Below are positions 43,824 through 53,283 of a stretch of 64,000 bases of DNA, in pieces. The stretch is from JBLIRR01 sp049472395 (GTDB lineage: Bacteria; SZUA-182; DTGQ01; JBLIRR01). The stretch is taken from contig JBLIRR010000009.1 in the NCBI GenBank assembly GCA_049472395.1, positions 135,787 to 199,786 of the forward strand. Reading direction: 5' to 3'. Positions within the stretch are counted from its first letter, which is position 1, and every line of letters starts with the position of its first letter. The notes below the pieces were generated by a model that did not search any database, was not told where the DNA came from, and saw only the letters and a list, made by a program, of their open reading frames with translations. A program made the position numbers and the translations under genes.

Positions 43824-46274
43824 TTACTTTTGGTTATTTTTCTCCAGCATAATTTCATCATTCACTAATTTAACGATAATCGAATCCCCTTTTGAAAATT
43901 CAGCTTTAATTATTTTTAAGGAGAGGGGATTTTCAATCTTGGATTCAATAACCCTGATTAATGGTCGAGCTCCATATTCATCAGAGTAGCCGGCTTCAGC
44001 AATTTTTTTCTTTACCGCATCGGTAATAGAGAGTGAATACCCATTTTCTTGAACAGTGTGTATTAATTTCTGAAGGTGTAAATCCTCAATTGCCAAGATA
44101 TCTTCTATTCTTAAAGGATGAAAGACGATAATGTCATCAATTCGATTAATAAATTCAGGCTTAAAAAATTTATATACTTCTTTTAATATCTGCTTTTTAA
44201 GCTCCTCATAATGTATTTTTTTTCCATTTTTATCCCCAAAGCCGATGCGATTTGATTTGTCAAAGAGAATACCGGTCCCTATATTTGAGGTACCAATAAT
44301 AATGGTATTTTTAAAGCTGACGGTAATGCCATGACTATCGGTAAGTCTGCCATCATCAAGAATTTGCAGAAGCATATTAAATACATCAATATGGGCCTTT
44401 TCCAGCTCGTCAAGGAGCACAATAGAATAGGGATTTCTCTTTATTCTTTCAGTAAGTTGTCCTCCTTCTTCGAATCCTACATATCCGGGTGGAGATCCCA
44501 CCAATTTGGAAACTGTATGTTTCTCCATGTATTCGGACATATCGAGCCTTATTATTTTGCTTTCAGTATCAAATAAGAACTCAGCAAGCGCTTTAGCAAG
44601 CTCTGTCTTCCCTACGCCGGTTGGGCCAAGAAAAATAAAGCTTCCTATAGGCTTGTCGGATCGTTTTAATCCAGCCCTATTTCTCCTGATTGCATTTGAG
44701 ACTGAGACAATAGCCTCATCCTGGCTTATAAGTCTTTGATGAATTTTTTCTTCCATGGTTGAGAGTTTTTCAGCTTCTGATTCAATAAGCCGATGAACCG
44801 GAATTTTTGTGGCTCGTGATATTATATGGGCAATATCATTTTCAGTAATACGCGCATCGAGTTTTTTCGTCCTTTCTTGCCAGAGTCTCTTTTCCTTTTC
44901 TAATTCTTGGGAAATAATTGAAATCTCTTGTTGAATTTTTGAGACATTCTCGAAATCTCCCTTAGAATATAAATGTGCCTGTGTTTCCTTTAAATCCAAT
45001 TTTTCTTTTTCCAATTTCTTAATCTGTGTCGGAACACTAATCAGGCTTAAATGTTTTCGCGCTCCTGCCTCATCAATTAAATCAACAGCTTTATCAGGCA
45101 AGAACCTATCGGTGATATATCGTTCTGACAGTTTAGCTGCGGCAATAATAGCGTCATCAGTATAGTGTATCTCATGGTGTTCTTCATAATTATGCTTAAT
45201 CCCGTGCAGTATTTTAATTGTATCCTCTATAGAGGTCTCATCAAGAATTAAGGGTTGAAATCTTCTGCTTAACGCCTTATCTCTTTCAATAGTCTTTTTG
45301 TAGTCATCCAAAGTAGTCGCTCCGATGATCTGTATTTCTCCTCGCGCGAGAGCTGGTTTAAAAATATCAGCGGCATTGAGCCCGCCTGTTCCTCGACCTG
45401 CTTCAGTAATGGTATGAATTTCATCAATAAAGAGGATAATAGCTCCTTTGGAATCGATTATCCTTTGAAGGATATCTTTAAGTCTTTCTTCGAATTCGCC
45501 TTTAAATTTTGCGCCCGCTGTCACCGATGCCATATCAAGCATAAATATTCTTTTATGAAAAAGCTTCCTGGTCACATCATATTCTGAGATCCTTTGGGCA
45601 AGACCTTCGACAAGGGCCGTTTTCCCCACACCGGCTCCCCCTAAGATAATTGGATTATTTTTATTTCTTCTGCACAGGATTTCAATCATCCTTTCAATCT
45701 CATCCTCTCTTCCGATCACTGGATCTAATTCGTTATTATGGGCTTTTTCATTAAGGTCAATAGTATAGGCACTCAATATATCGACGGTTGTTTCTGAATC
45801 TTTGTTTTCCATTTGCTTCCCGCTCATCAATCGTTCCAGGACTTCTCTACATTCTCCATAATTAAGTCCTACCTCTTTTAAGATAGTCGAGCAAGATTTA
45901 ATCTCATCATTAAACAGAGCTAAAAAAAGAGTTCCTGTGGAAATATAGGTATCCCCGAATTTCTTTGCCTCAAAGGAGGCGATTTCAAATAATTTTTCCA
46001 CTTCAGGGGCAATGGTAATCTTTACGGCTTCCTTTGATTCGATCTGTGGTTGACGCGCATAGATACGTTCAATAATTTTATCAATATATTCGGAGGGATT
46101 TGTTCGAATTTCATTAATAATTTTCAGTGGCGTTGAATTCTCCTGGAGCAGGAGTCCCAATAAAACAAATTCGGATGTGAAAAATGTCTGTCTTAAATTA
46201 GCAAACTCTATGCTCCCAATATTTATGGCTTCAACGACTTTTTTTGTTGACTGACGAAAGTATTTCTGAAGCAT
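43824..46274 (-). CDS. clpC: ClpC-type ATP-dependent protease ATPase subunit
   Basis: 816 residues: Clp N-domain (about 1-145), AAA+ 1 (Walker A GGAGVGKTALVEG, Walker B ILFIDEIHT), a short middle coiled coil with UVR-like segment (about 410-470), AAA+ 2 (Walker A GPTGVGKTELAKA, Walker B VVLLDELEKA type) and a ClpP-docking loop NRIGFGDK (I-G-F) in the second module. The short middle domain and the docking loop favour ClpC/ClpA over the disaggregase ClpB. No clpP is nearby. The N-domain is less conserved than usual. Confidence 0.88.
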   Translation of the reverse strand: MLQKYFRQSTKKVVEAINIGSIEFANLRQTFFTSEFVLLGLLLQENSTPLKIINEIRTNPSEYIDKIIERIYARQPQIESKEAVKITIAPEVEKLFEIASFEAKKFGDTYISTGTLFLALFNDEIKSCSTILKEVGLNYGECREVLERLMSGKQMENKDSETTVDILSAYTIDLNEKAHNNELDPVIGREDEIERMIEILCRRNKNNPIILGGAGVGKTALVEGLAQRISEYDVTRKLFHKRIFMLDMASVTAGAKFKGEFEERLKDILQRIIDSKGAIILFIDEIHTITEAGRGTGGLNAADIFKPALARGEIQIIGATTLDDYKKTIERDKALSRRFQPLILDETSIEDTIKILHGIKHNYEEHHEIHYTDDAIIAAAKLSERYITDRFLPDKAVDLIDEAGARKHLSLISVPTQIKKLEKEKLDLKETQAHLYSKGDFENVSKIQQEISIISQELEKEKRLWQERTKKLDARITENDIAHIISRATKIPVHRLIESEAEKLSTMEEKIHQRLISQDEAIVSVSNAIRRNRAGLKRSDKPIGSFIFLGPTGVGKTELAKALAEFLFDTESKIIRLDMSEYMEKHTVSKLVGSPPGYVGFEEGGQLTERIKRNPYSIVLLDELEKAHIDVFNMLLQILDDGRLTDSHGITVSFKNTIIIGTSNIGTGILFDKSNRIGFGDKNGKKIHYEELKKQILKEVYKFFKPEFINRIDDIIVFHPLRIEDILAIEDLHLQKLIHTVQENGYSLSITDAVKKKIAEAGYSDEYGARPLIRVIESKIENPLSLKIIKAEFSKGDSIIVKLVNDEIMLEKNNQK

Positions 46275-46416
46275 CTTTTTCCTCTCAAAAAAAATAATTA
46301 TCGCATCACATGTACATCCTTTTCAATAATTATAACCTATACCATAGAATAGTCAAAAAACCCATTATTGATTTGTTTATCAATCCCATGATAAGGGGGT
46401 GAAGAAGAAAAATGTA

Positions 46417-46824
46417 TTACTCTTTCATGAAAAGCGATTGAATAAAATGGTCGAGGTTTTTGTTTATGCTATTATGTATGCGAGTAAGTTCCTTGTCATG
46501 TTTTAAATAATCAACGTATGCACTGATTATGAGTGTGTCGACTTCTGTCATAGAGACAAATTCCACTCCAACATGCCATATATCCAACTTGTTCGCCCAT
46601 ATGACTCTTCCTGAAAGAGATATTGTATGGATGCCTGTCGGAAGGGATAGAGTAAAATGGAGGATAGTATTCCACTCAGGTTTTTCTTTACAGGTTATCT
46701 TAGCTCCATTATAAGATATGCTAATTAGTGAGTGGGGTTCTCTGCTTTTTACACCTAATGTCAGTGGCTTTGAAAGAAGAATTCTCTCATCGCGGCGTCT
46801 TTCATGAGTATAATTTTTATTCAT
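46417..46824 (-). CDS. Single-domain PilZ protein
   Basis: 135 residues. R-x3-R motif in ERRRDERILLSKP and an SxxG-type element in LISISYNGAKI (S-I-S-Y-N-G, where D/N-x-S-x-x-G is usual, so the first position is Ser and c-di-GMP affinity is uncertain). VIWANKLDIWHVGVEFVSM closes the barrel. A helical tail of about 35 residues follows. The ATG at 46824 is chosen because AAAAGGAG lies 8 bp upstream; a longer frame has no such site. Confidence 0.82.
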   Translation of the reverse strand: MNKNYTHERRRDERILLSKPLTLGVKSREPHSLISISYNGAKITCKEKPEWNTILHFTLSLPTGIHTISLSGRVIWANKLDIWHVGVEFVSMTEVDTLIISAYVDYLKHDKELTRIHNSINKNLDHFIQSLFMKE

Positions 46825-47071
46825 ATTTGTTCTCCTTTTAGATTTCTTTTTCTGCAATATTACTGCCATATAGACATTCATTCTCTGCATATTTATATAA
46901 TATATTGATATCATGTACATTCTTTGATAATTAACGGGCATGACAGCGGTGTTGCTCCTACACTATATGAAAAAAAATTATGAATAAAAAAAAGAACTCC
47001 TATTATTTTATAGAAATGCCGATAGAAAAATTAAATAAACTCTCGAGGGAAAATATAAGGAGACAAGGAAA

Positions 47072-48031
47072 GTGGCAGCTGAAAATAAAAAATACAGGTT
47101 AGTCACAAGAAGTGATATTGACGGATTAATATGCGCAGTTATGCTTAAAGAAATGGGTATGATTGATGACATTACATTTGTGCATCCGAAGGATGTCCAG
47201 GATGGTAAAATACCCCTCACAGAAAGGGATATTACTACTAATTTGCCCTATGCAGAAGAAGTGTATTTAGCATTTGATCATCATATGAGCGAGACACTTA
47301 GATTGGATGATATCCATAAAAGGAATCTCATTATCGAACCGTATGCTGCCTCAACCTCACGCGTTCTGTATGACTATTTTGGTGGCAAAGAGAGATTTAA
47401 GAATGTCACCGATGAGATGATGATTGCGGTGGATAAAGCTGATTCTGCTCAATTTAGTATGGAGGATGTCCTTAATCCCAAAGGGTGGGTATTGCTTGGT
47501 TTTATTATGGATCCTCGTACAGGGCTCGGACGTTTTCGAACATTCAGAATATCGAACTATCAGCTTATGATGAACCTTATTGATTATTGCTCGGTTCATC
47601 ATAATGTGGCTGATATATTAAATCTGCCGGATGTGAAAGAAAGAATTGATCTTTTTTTTGAATATCAAGTAAAATTTAAAGATCAAATCGAACGATGCTC
47701 CACTGTGTATGAAGACTTAATCGTGTTGAATCTTAAAGATGAGGAGATTATTTATCCGGGTAACAGGTTTATGATCTATGCCTTATACCCTCAATGTAAT
47801 ATTTCTATTCATGAAATCTGGGGTCTTAAAAAACAGAACACTGTTTTTGCCATTGGTAAATCAATTTTTAACAAAACATCGGATGTGAACATCGGAGAGC
47901 TGACATTCAAATATGGAGGTGGTGGCCATGAAAATGCCGGCACGTGTCAAATTGATAATGAAAAGGCTGATGAAATTTTAGAGGAGTTGATTGCGCATAT
48001 AACTAAAAAGGCGCCTGCGCCTTTTACCTAA
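47072..48031 (+). CDS. DHH/DHHA1-family phosphoesterase
   Basis: 319 residues. Metal-binding motifs of the DHH family: RSDIDGLICAVML (D-x-D-G type, residues about 12-24), FDHHMSET (the DHH-like motif) and the DHHA1 domain with GGGGHENAGTC near the C-terminus. Family members are exopolyphosphatases, nanoRNases or cyclic-dinucleotide phosphodiesterases; the substrate cannot be decided. The start is GTG at 47072 with AAGGAG 10 bp upstream. Confidence 0.85.
   Translation: MAAENKKYRLVTRSDIDGLICAVMLKEMGMIDDITFVHPKDVQDGKIPLTERDITTNLPYAEEVYLAFDHHMSETLRLDDIHKRNLIIEPYAASTSRVLYDYFGGKERFKNVTDEMMIAVDKADSAQFSMEDVLNPKGWVLLGFIMDPRTGLGRFRTFRISNYQLMMNLIDYCSVHHNVADILNLPDVKERIDLFFEYQVKFKDQIERCSTVYEDLIVLNLKDEEIIYPGNRFMIYALYPQCNISIHEIWGLKKQNTVFAIGKSIFNKTSDVNIGELTFKYGGGGHENAGTCQIDNEKADEILEELIAHITKKAPAPFT
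48006..48025 (+). terminator. Terminator overlapping the end of the DHH gene
   Basis: AAAAGGCGC (48006-48014) and GCGCCTTTT (48017-48025) form a perfect inverted repeat ending in T-run, so it works as an intrinsic terminator in either direction. It lies inside the last codons of the phosphoesterase (KKAPAPFT). Confidence 0.55.
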
Positions 48032-48095
48032 TGTCACTTGCTTTCGGACCCATTCAACCCAAAAAGCAAGAACAGGTGGTATAATGTATCTTTAG

Positions 48096-49130
48096 TTACG
48101 TAAGAAGTGTCTTTATATGGTCCAATTCGTGCTCGGCATCTTTTACGAGCTCCTCTATGACCTCTTTTACAGGTTTTATCTCTTGAGCACAGCCAACGGC
48201 CTGACCAGCCATAAGTGAGCCACGCTCTGTGTCACCATCCACAGCCGCTTTTTTAAGGGCGCCGATCCAGAATCGTTCGACCTCAAGCTGGGCTTTTTCT
48301 CGGTCTATTTCACCATTATCAAGCTGATGCAACAGTTCTAACTGCAATTTTCGAAACTCTATACTCCCTTTATTCTTAAGTGCGCGGACAGGAGTCACCG
48401 ACAAGCGTGAATCAAATTGTGGTGTGGCGATTGCATCTCGTGCACGTGCACGCTGAAAAGCTTTTTTAAAATTAGGGTGAACGCTGCATTCATCAGTCAT
48501 CACAAAGCGGGTCCCCAACTGCACGCCAGAGGCCCCCATGAGCAACATGTGCGCTATCATCTTCCCGGATGCGATCCCTCCTGCAAGGAAAATAGGGACT
48601 TGCTCATGAAAGTGAAAAAGAATCTGCTGCCAGAGCACTGATCCTGCAATGGGACCGATATGACCACCCGCCTCCATTCCTTCAAGCATAAGGCCATCAG
48701 CGCCAGAGCGGATGATACGCTTGGCCAATGCGTCGGTTGAGGCAAATGCCAGAACCTTTGCGCCATATTTTTTTGCGTTGTCTATTTCCTGGTCCCTAGG
48801 CACACTCCCGGCGAAGATAATAACAGGAAGGCGTGAAGCTATTGCCACTTCGAGATGTGCTGCATAATTCGGGGCGATGGTTATGAGATTGACAGCAAAG
48901 GGTTTATCAGTGAGTTTTCGCGTGTGCTCGATCTGACGTTCAAGCTCCTCGGGAGGCATATTGCCACATGCGAGGCTGGCAAAAGCACCTGCATTACACA
49001 CGGCAGCTACAAGATTCGGATCGCTCACCCATGTCATAGCGCCGCATATTATGGGATGAGTGACTCCAAGGAGTTCCTGCCCCCTTTTCCATAATTTATT
49101 AAGGTGTGGTAGTGCTCCGAATGAGTCCAT
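48096..49130 (-). CDS. Nitronate monooxygenase / FabK-like flavoprotein
   Basis: 344 residues, an FMN-binding TIM barrel of the NPD/FabK family: THPIICGAMTWVSDPNLVAAV at the start, ADGLMLEGMEAGGHIGP, PIFLAGGIASGKMIAHMLLM and GASGVQLGTRFVMTDEC. The family includes nitronate monooxygenase and enoyl-ACP reductase II; a choice needs structural comparison. It lies 59 bp downstream of the NadA-like-PilZ gene on the same strand and may be co-transcribed. Confidence 0.85.
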   Translation of the reverse strand: MDSFGALPHLNKLWKRGQELLGVTHPIICGAMTWVSDPNLVAAVCNAGAFASLACGNMPPEELERQIEHTRKLTDKPFAVNLITIAPNYAAHLEVAIASRLPVIIFAGSVPRDQEIDNAKKYGAKVLAFASTDALAKRIIRSGADGLMLEGMEAGGHIGPIAGSVLWQQILFHFHEQVPIFLAGGIASGKMIAHMLLMGASGVQLGTRFVMTDECSVHPNFKKAFQRARARDAIATPQFDSRLSVTPVRALKNKGSIEFRKLQLELLHQLDNGEIDREKAQLEVERFWIGALKKAAVDGDTERGSLMAGQAVGCAQEIKPVKEVIEELVKDAEHELDHIKTLLT

Positions 49131-49189
49131 TGCTTTTATGATATATTATTAAAAAAAAATGAGCAAGCCCTTTGTTCAATAACAGCGTT

Positions 49190-50794
49190 TTACTTCTTAA
49201 AAATCCATTCCTTCTGGAGGAGATTTACTATCGTTTCTAATGATTTTGGTGGATGCACTCCTTTGTTATAGTTTGTCTCTAAAAAGAAGAGACCGTATCG
49301 ATTATGAAGATGGTGCCGCACTTCAGCCTTCAGGTCGGCCACATTTTCCTTATAGTTTAGTTTGACTAAAATCTGGGCGCCAATTGGCAGATCGGGGGGA
49401 TCATCCGGGGGGAAGCTAATCTGGATGCCGCCGTAACTAATATCTATAGCGTGTGCGTCTAAGGTCATATACCATTGGGGGATTTTCACCTGCACCATGA
49501 ATTGGCTATTGTTAATCAGGGGTATCCGCAATGATTGCCGTGTCTCGGACCAAAATATCTTCTCAGGATAATTTAGGATTACCTTCGCCGGTTCTGAATT
49601 CTCACTTTTTAGATAATACTGAATTGTAGATACGAAGAACGCAGCCCGGCTCTCCAATGAATACGTAATACAACACGTGGACAGTGGTTTGAAATCGGCC
49701 TCTCGATGATCAAAGAGGGATAATACAATACAATTTTCTCTTGAATGATTTGAAAAACGAGCCTGGCAGGCTATTCCTGATGTAGTCGGCATAATAATGG
49801 CAGGTGCTTCTTTTTGCCAGGATTCCATGAGCAAGTGCAGATCCTTTTCGTTAAGCGTGAGAGAATACTTTGATTCAGTGCCAATTTTAAAGATATCAAA
49901 GAGAAGAGGAGCAACTCTCTTGGCTATGGCTTTATCCGGTTTAATCATTTTTTTCATATTCTCAAGTGCATGGCAGATAGTTTCCATTCTCAATGCTTTG
50001 AATACATTACATTGTAAATAAGGGCTTAAATGAATAAATTTTTTTTCCGGAAACTCCTTTTGCATTCTTAAGTAAAATCCCACTTCTGTCCCCAGTATAT
50101 ATGTAGTTATTGTATTATCCATTTTAATATAATGATTATACATCGCCCCTGTTCCCATAACATGATCCGCTGCTGCACACACTTCAGGTTTACACGACGG
50201 ATGGACCATGAGACAGGCATCGGGATATTCTGTTCTTAATTTTTCGACATCGGACATATTAACTGAATCATAGACATTGCATACTGGATTGTGAGGATAA
50301 AGGATAACCTCCTTTCCCGAGGATTTGGCAAATTCTTCACCATAGTTTTTTTCTCCCACAAATAAAACCTTATCGTTCTCTAAAGATTGCACCGTTTGCA
50401 CTGCCTCATCGGACACGGCTATAATATCTGCAAGAAGTTTGTTTTGAAAAGGGGAAATCGCATGACAGACCAGAGGAATGCCTGGATGTAATGCCTTAAA
50501 TGCACTTATTTTTTCAAAAGACAGCTCTCTGTGCATGGCAACCGGGCATTCTATTTTAGCCGGAACAAGAATAATTTTTTCAGGCAAGAGCGCGGCAGCT
50601 ATTTCTGCAAAAAAGGATGGTGCTACCACTACTATGACTTGAGCAGAGAAGCCATTTTTTATTGATTCGAAAAATCCTAAGCTATCCGTCAGCACATCAG
50701 CAATTTCATGGACATCAGTGGGAGCATAATGGTGGGCTATAATGACGGCATTATGTTCTTCTTTAAGTTTTTTAATTTTCTCTATTATATCCAT
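49190..50794 (-). CDS. NadA-like [4Fe-4S] domain fused to a C-terminal PilZ domain
   Basis: 534 residues. Residues 1-290 align along their length with quinolinate synthase NadA, and the three cluster cysteines are kept (C83 in KIECPVAM, C172 in NPVCNVY, C262 in YLQCNVFKAL), as are H21/Y23, S38, H198 and T215. Compared from memory with Thermotoga NadA, several catalytic residues differ: Y107 to C110, N109 to A112, H171 to Y175, E195 to S200, S209 to G214. Residues 330-410 are an uncharacterised cysteine-containing linker (C343, C355, C374, C375). Residues about 412-534 are a PilZ domain with R-x3-R (RQSLR, 419-423) and D-x-S-x-G-G (DISYGG, 451-456). It is therefore probably not the housekeeping NadA but a cluster-bearing sensor or regulated enzyme responding to c-di-GMP. 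ATG at 50794 is set by AAAGGAG 7 bp upstream. No nadB or nadC is nearby. Confidence 0.88.
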   Translation of the reverse strand: MDIIEKIKKLKEEHNAVIIAHHYAPTDVHEIADVLTDSLGFFESIKNGFSAQVIVVVAPSFFAEIAAALLPEKIILVPAKIECPVAMHRELSFEKISAFKALHPGIPLVCHAISPFQNKLLADIIAVSDEAVQTVQSLENDKVLFVGEKNYGEEFAKSSGKEVILYPHNPVCNVYDSVNMSDVEKLRTEYPDACLMVHPSCKPEVCAAADHVMGTGAMYNHYIKMDNTITTYILGTEVGFYLRMQKEFPEKKFIHLSPYLQCNVFKALRMETICHALENMKKMIKPDKAIAKRVAPLLFDIFKIGTESKYSLTLNEKDLHLLMESWQKEAPAIIMPTTSGIACQARFSNHSRENCIVLSLFDHREADFKPLSTCCITYSLESRAAFFVSTIQYYLKSENSEPAKVILNYPEKIFWSETRQSLRIPLINNSQFMVQVKIPQWYMTLDAHAIDISYGGIQISFPPDDPPDLPIGAQILVKLNYKENVADLKAEVRHHLHNRYGLFFLETNYNKGVHPPKSLETIVNLLQKEWIFKK

Positions 50795-50843
50795 ATTCGT
50801 ACTCCTTTTTTTCATATCGGCATAATAAAAAAAAAAAGATGAC

Positions 50844-51557
50844 TCAATTTTTTCCACCCAGATAGGCATGCAGTACCTCAGGATTGGCGAGAAGTGTTGG
50901 TGCTAAATCATCAAGCACAATAACGCCCACTTCCATGACATAACCCCTGTGGGCTACACGCAGAGCAGCCTGTGCATTTTGCTCTACCAGGACAACCGCA
51001 ACTCCCCGGGCATTTATTTCCCGGATGGTTGCGAAGATGGTTTTCACAAGAAGGGGTGCAAGACCAAGGCTTGGTTCGTCGAGAAGAAGAATGTGGGGAT
51101 TGGCCATCAGGGCACGACCAATAGACAGCATCTGTTGTTCTCCGCCACTCAAGGTCCCGGCAAGTTGTTTTTTCCGTTCGGCAAGTCGGGGGAAAAGCTC
51201 AAAAATCCACTCCAAGGTTTCACTTTTTTGTATCCTGTTTTTTATCGTATATGCTCCCAGCGTGAGGTTTTTTAAAACTGTGAGAGTGTTAAAGATACGC
51301 CTGCCTTCAGGGGCTTGAGTGATACCCCTCTTGACAATACGGTCAGCCGGAAGTTTATGGAGGGCACATCCTCGGTAGAGAATTTCTCCTTGAGAGGGTT
51401 TCACAAGTCCGCTGATGGCAAGGAGCGTAGTGGATTTGCCTGCTCCATTGGCACCGAGAATTGTCACGATCTCTCCCTCATCAACATGGAGATTGATACC
51501 ATGAATCACCTCAACAGTGCCATATTTTACATGAAGATTTTTAATTTCAAGAAGCAT
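50844..51557 (-). CDS. livF: Branched-chain amino acid ABC transporter ATPase LivF
   Basis: 237 residues, compact ABC ATPase: Walker A GANGAGKST, LSGGEQQML signature, Walker B HILLLDEPSLGL, H-loop region VVLVEQNAQAAL typical of LivF. It is the last gene of a complete liv operon (K-H-M-G-F) and ends 50 bp before the NadA-like-PilZ gene on the same strand. Confidence 0.95.
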   Translation of the reverse strand: MLLEIKNLHVKYGTVEVIHGINLHVDEGEIVTILGANGAGKSTTLLAISGLVKPSQGEILYRGCALHKLPADRIVKRGITQAPEGRRIFNTLTVLKNLTLGAYTIKNRIQKSETLEWIFELFPRLAERKKQLAGTLSGGEQQMLSIGRALMANPHILLLDEPSLGLAPLLVKTIFATIREINARGVAVVLVEQNAQAALRVAHRGYVMEVGVIVLDDLAPTLLANPEVLHAYLGGKN

Positions 51558-51562
51558 TTTGA

Positions 51563-52327
51563 TTATTCCTCACCCCATCCAAGATATGCTTCGATCACTT
51601 TGGGATCTGCTTTTATTATTGCAGGGGCACCCTCGGCAATCTTACTCCCATAGTCGATGACCACCAGTTTCTCACAGACATTCATCACCAGCCCCATGTC
51701 ATGTTCGATCAATACAATGCTTATTCCCCTTTTCTGCATTCTTTGAATGAGATTTACCAAGGCAGCAGTCTCCTCCTCGTTCATGCCGCCAGCCGGCTCG
51801 TCAAGGATCAGAAGACGGGGGCGGGTGGCAAGTGCACGGGCAATCTCAAGTAATCGCTGATTTCCATGAGAGAGGTTTTTCGCACAATACGAAGCCTGCG
51901 AGCGAAGCCCTACAAATTCAAGTTCTGTAAGTGCTCGCGTAAGGATACTCTTCTCTTCTTTTTTTTGGGATGGTGTGTGAAACATGCCTGCAAGAATACC
52001 GGATTGTGCCCGGCAATGACATCCGGCCATCACATTTTCAAGCACAGATAGATTCTGAAATAGCCGGATGGTTTGGAAAGTCCGGGCAATGCCCAGGGAA
52101 ACAATACGATGTGTGCGAAGGCACACAATAGAGGTTCCCTCAAAAATAATGTCTCCTTTATCAGGCCGGTCATTCCCTGTAATAAGATTGAAGATAGTAG
52201 TTTTTCCCGCGCCGTTAGGACCGATCAATCCGACAATGGCTCCTGTTTCAACCTCAAAGGAGACATGATCAACCGCTTTTAATCCTCCGAAGGCTTTTGT
52301 GAGATCCTTAAGCTGTAATATACTCAT
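51563..52327 (-). CDS. livG: Branched-chain amino acid ABC transporter ATPase LivG
   Basis: 254 residues. Walker A GPNGAGKTT, signature LSHGNQRLLEI (LivG uses S-H-G), Walker B LLILDEPAGGMN and VLIEHDMGLVMN. ATG at 52327 overlaps the livM stop in ATGA, so translation is coupled; a longer frame upstream is not used. Confidence 0.95.
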   Translation of the reverse strand: MSILQLKDLTKAFGGLKAVDHVSFEVETGAIVGLIGPNGAGKTTIFNLITGNDRPDKGDIIFEGTSIVCLRTHRIVSLGIARTFQTIRLFQNLSVLENVMAGCHCRAQSGILAGMFHTPSQKKEEKSILTRALTELEFVGLRSQASYCAKNLSHGNQRLLEIARALATRPRLLILDEPAGGMNEEETAALVNLIQRMQKRGISIVLIEHDMGLVMNVCEKLVVIDYGSKIAEGAPAIIKADPKVIEAYLGWGEE

Positions 52328-53283
52328 GAGACGTTCTCGTTTTCGACAGCAAGGTCGAGGGGATAAGTGCGAGCGCGAGGTGGAAGAATACCCTCGCCGC
52401 GAAAAATCATCATGAGGATCATTGCAGCACCGAAGATGAGCATACGGGCATTGGCACATCCGCGGAAAATCTCAGGCAGTCCCACGATGAGAAAGGCCCC
52501 GAGCAGAACTCCTGGTATGCTCCCTGCTCCGCCAAGAATAACAAGCATGAACATGACGACTGATTCCCAAAAATTGAAGGATTCAGGCGAGATAATCGTC
52601 ATTTTTGACGCATAAATATTACCCGCGACTCCCGCCCAGGCAGCGCCTACAATAAAGGCTGAGAGTTTGTAAGCGGCGGTATTAATCCCACTTCCCTCGG
52701 CAGCGATCTCATCTTCCCTGAGATAATTCAGCGCGCGACCAAAACGTGATTGTTCAAGCCGGGAGAAAAGAAAGACAGTGAGATATACGAAAAACCAAAT
52801 ATAATAAAAAAAATGGTGTGTTCTACGAATAGTGAGACCCCACACGTGTGGCCGGTCAATCCCAAATATTCCGTTTGCCCCACCGGTTATCCCTAAAATG
52901 TCATTGATAAGCGCGATTCTCACAATCTCCCCAATACCGATGGTGACAATACAAAGATAATCACCCTGAAGGTGAATAATCGGCCGTGCGATCAGGGCGG
53001 CAAAGATTCCTGATGCAACGGCGCAGAGCGGAATCAGCCAGAGAATAGGAATATGGTAAGTGGTACTAAGGATGGCTGCTGTATATGCTCCGATTGCATA
53101 GAACGCAGCATGGCCCAGATTAAACAAGCCCGCATGGCCTACTATCAGATTAAGGCTCAATCCCAACAAACCATAAATACCGATGTTGTTGAGGACGTCT
53201 ACCCAGTACCGGTTTAAAAAGAGGGGTGCACACAGCAGCAGAAGAGTCGCAATTCCATAAATGAGAAATCGTCTGCATTTCAT
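52324..53283 (-). CDS. livM: Branched-chain amino acid ABC transporter permease LivM
   Basis: 319 residues with about nine transmembrane helices. Family motifs: GLLGLSLNLIVGHAGLFNLGHAAF-type start, GDYLCIVTIGIGEIVRIA, DEIAAEGSGINTAAYKLSAF (the EAA-like cytoplasmic loop) and MFMLVILGGAGSIPGVLLGA. It overlaps livH by 4 bp. Confidence 0.95.
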   Translation of the reverse strand: MKCRRFLIYGIATLLLLCAPLFLNRYWVDVLNNIGIYGLLGLSLNLIVGHAGLFNLGHAAFYAIGAYTAAILSTTYHIPILWLIPLCAVASGIFAALIARPIIHLQGDYLCIVTIGIGEIVRIALINDILGITGGANGIFGIDRPHVWGLTIRRTHHFFYYIWFFVYLTVFLFSRLEQSRFGRALNYLREDEIAAEGSGINTAAYKLSAFIVGAAWAGVAGNIYASKMTIISPESFNFWESVVMFMLVILGGAGSIPGVLLGAFLIVGLPEIFRGCANARMLIFGAAMILMMIFRGEGILPPRARTYPLDLAVENENVS

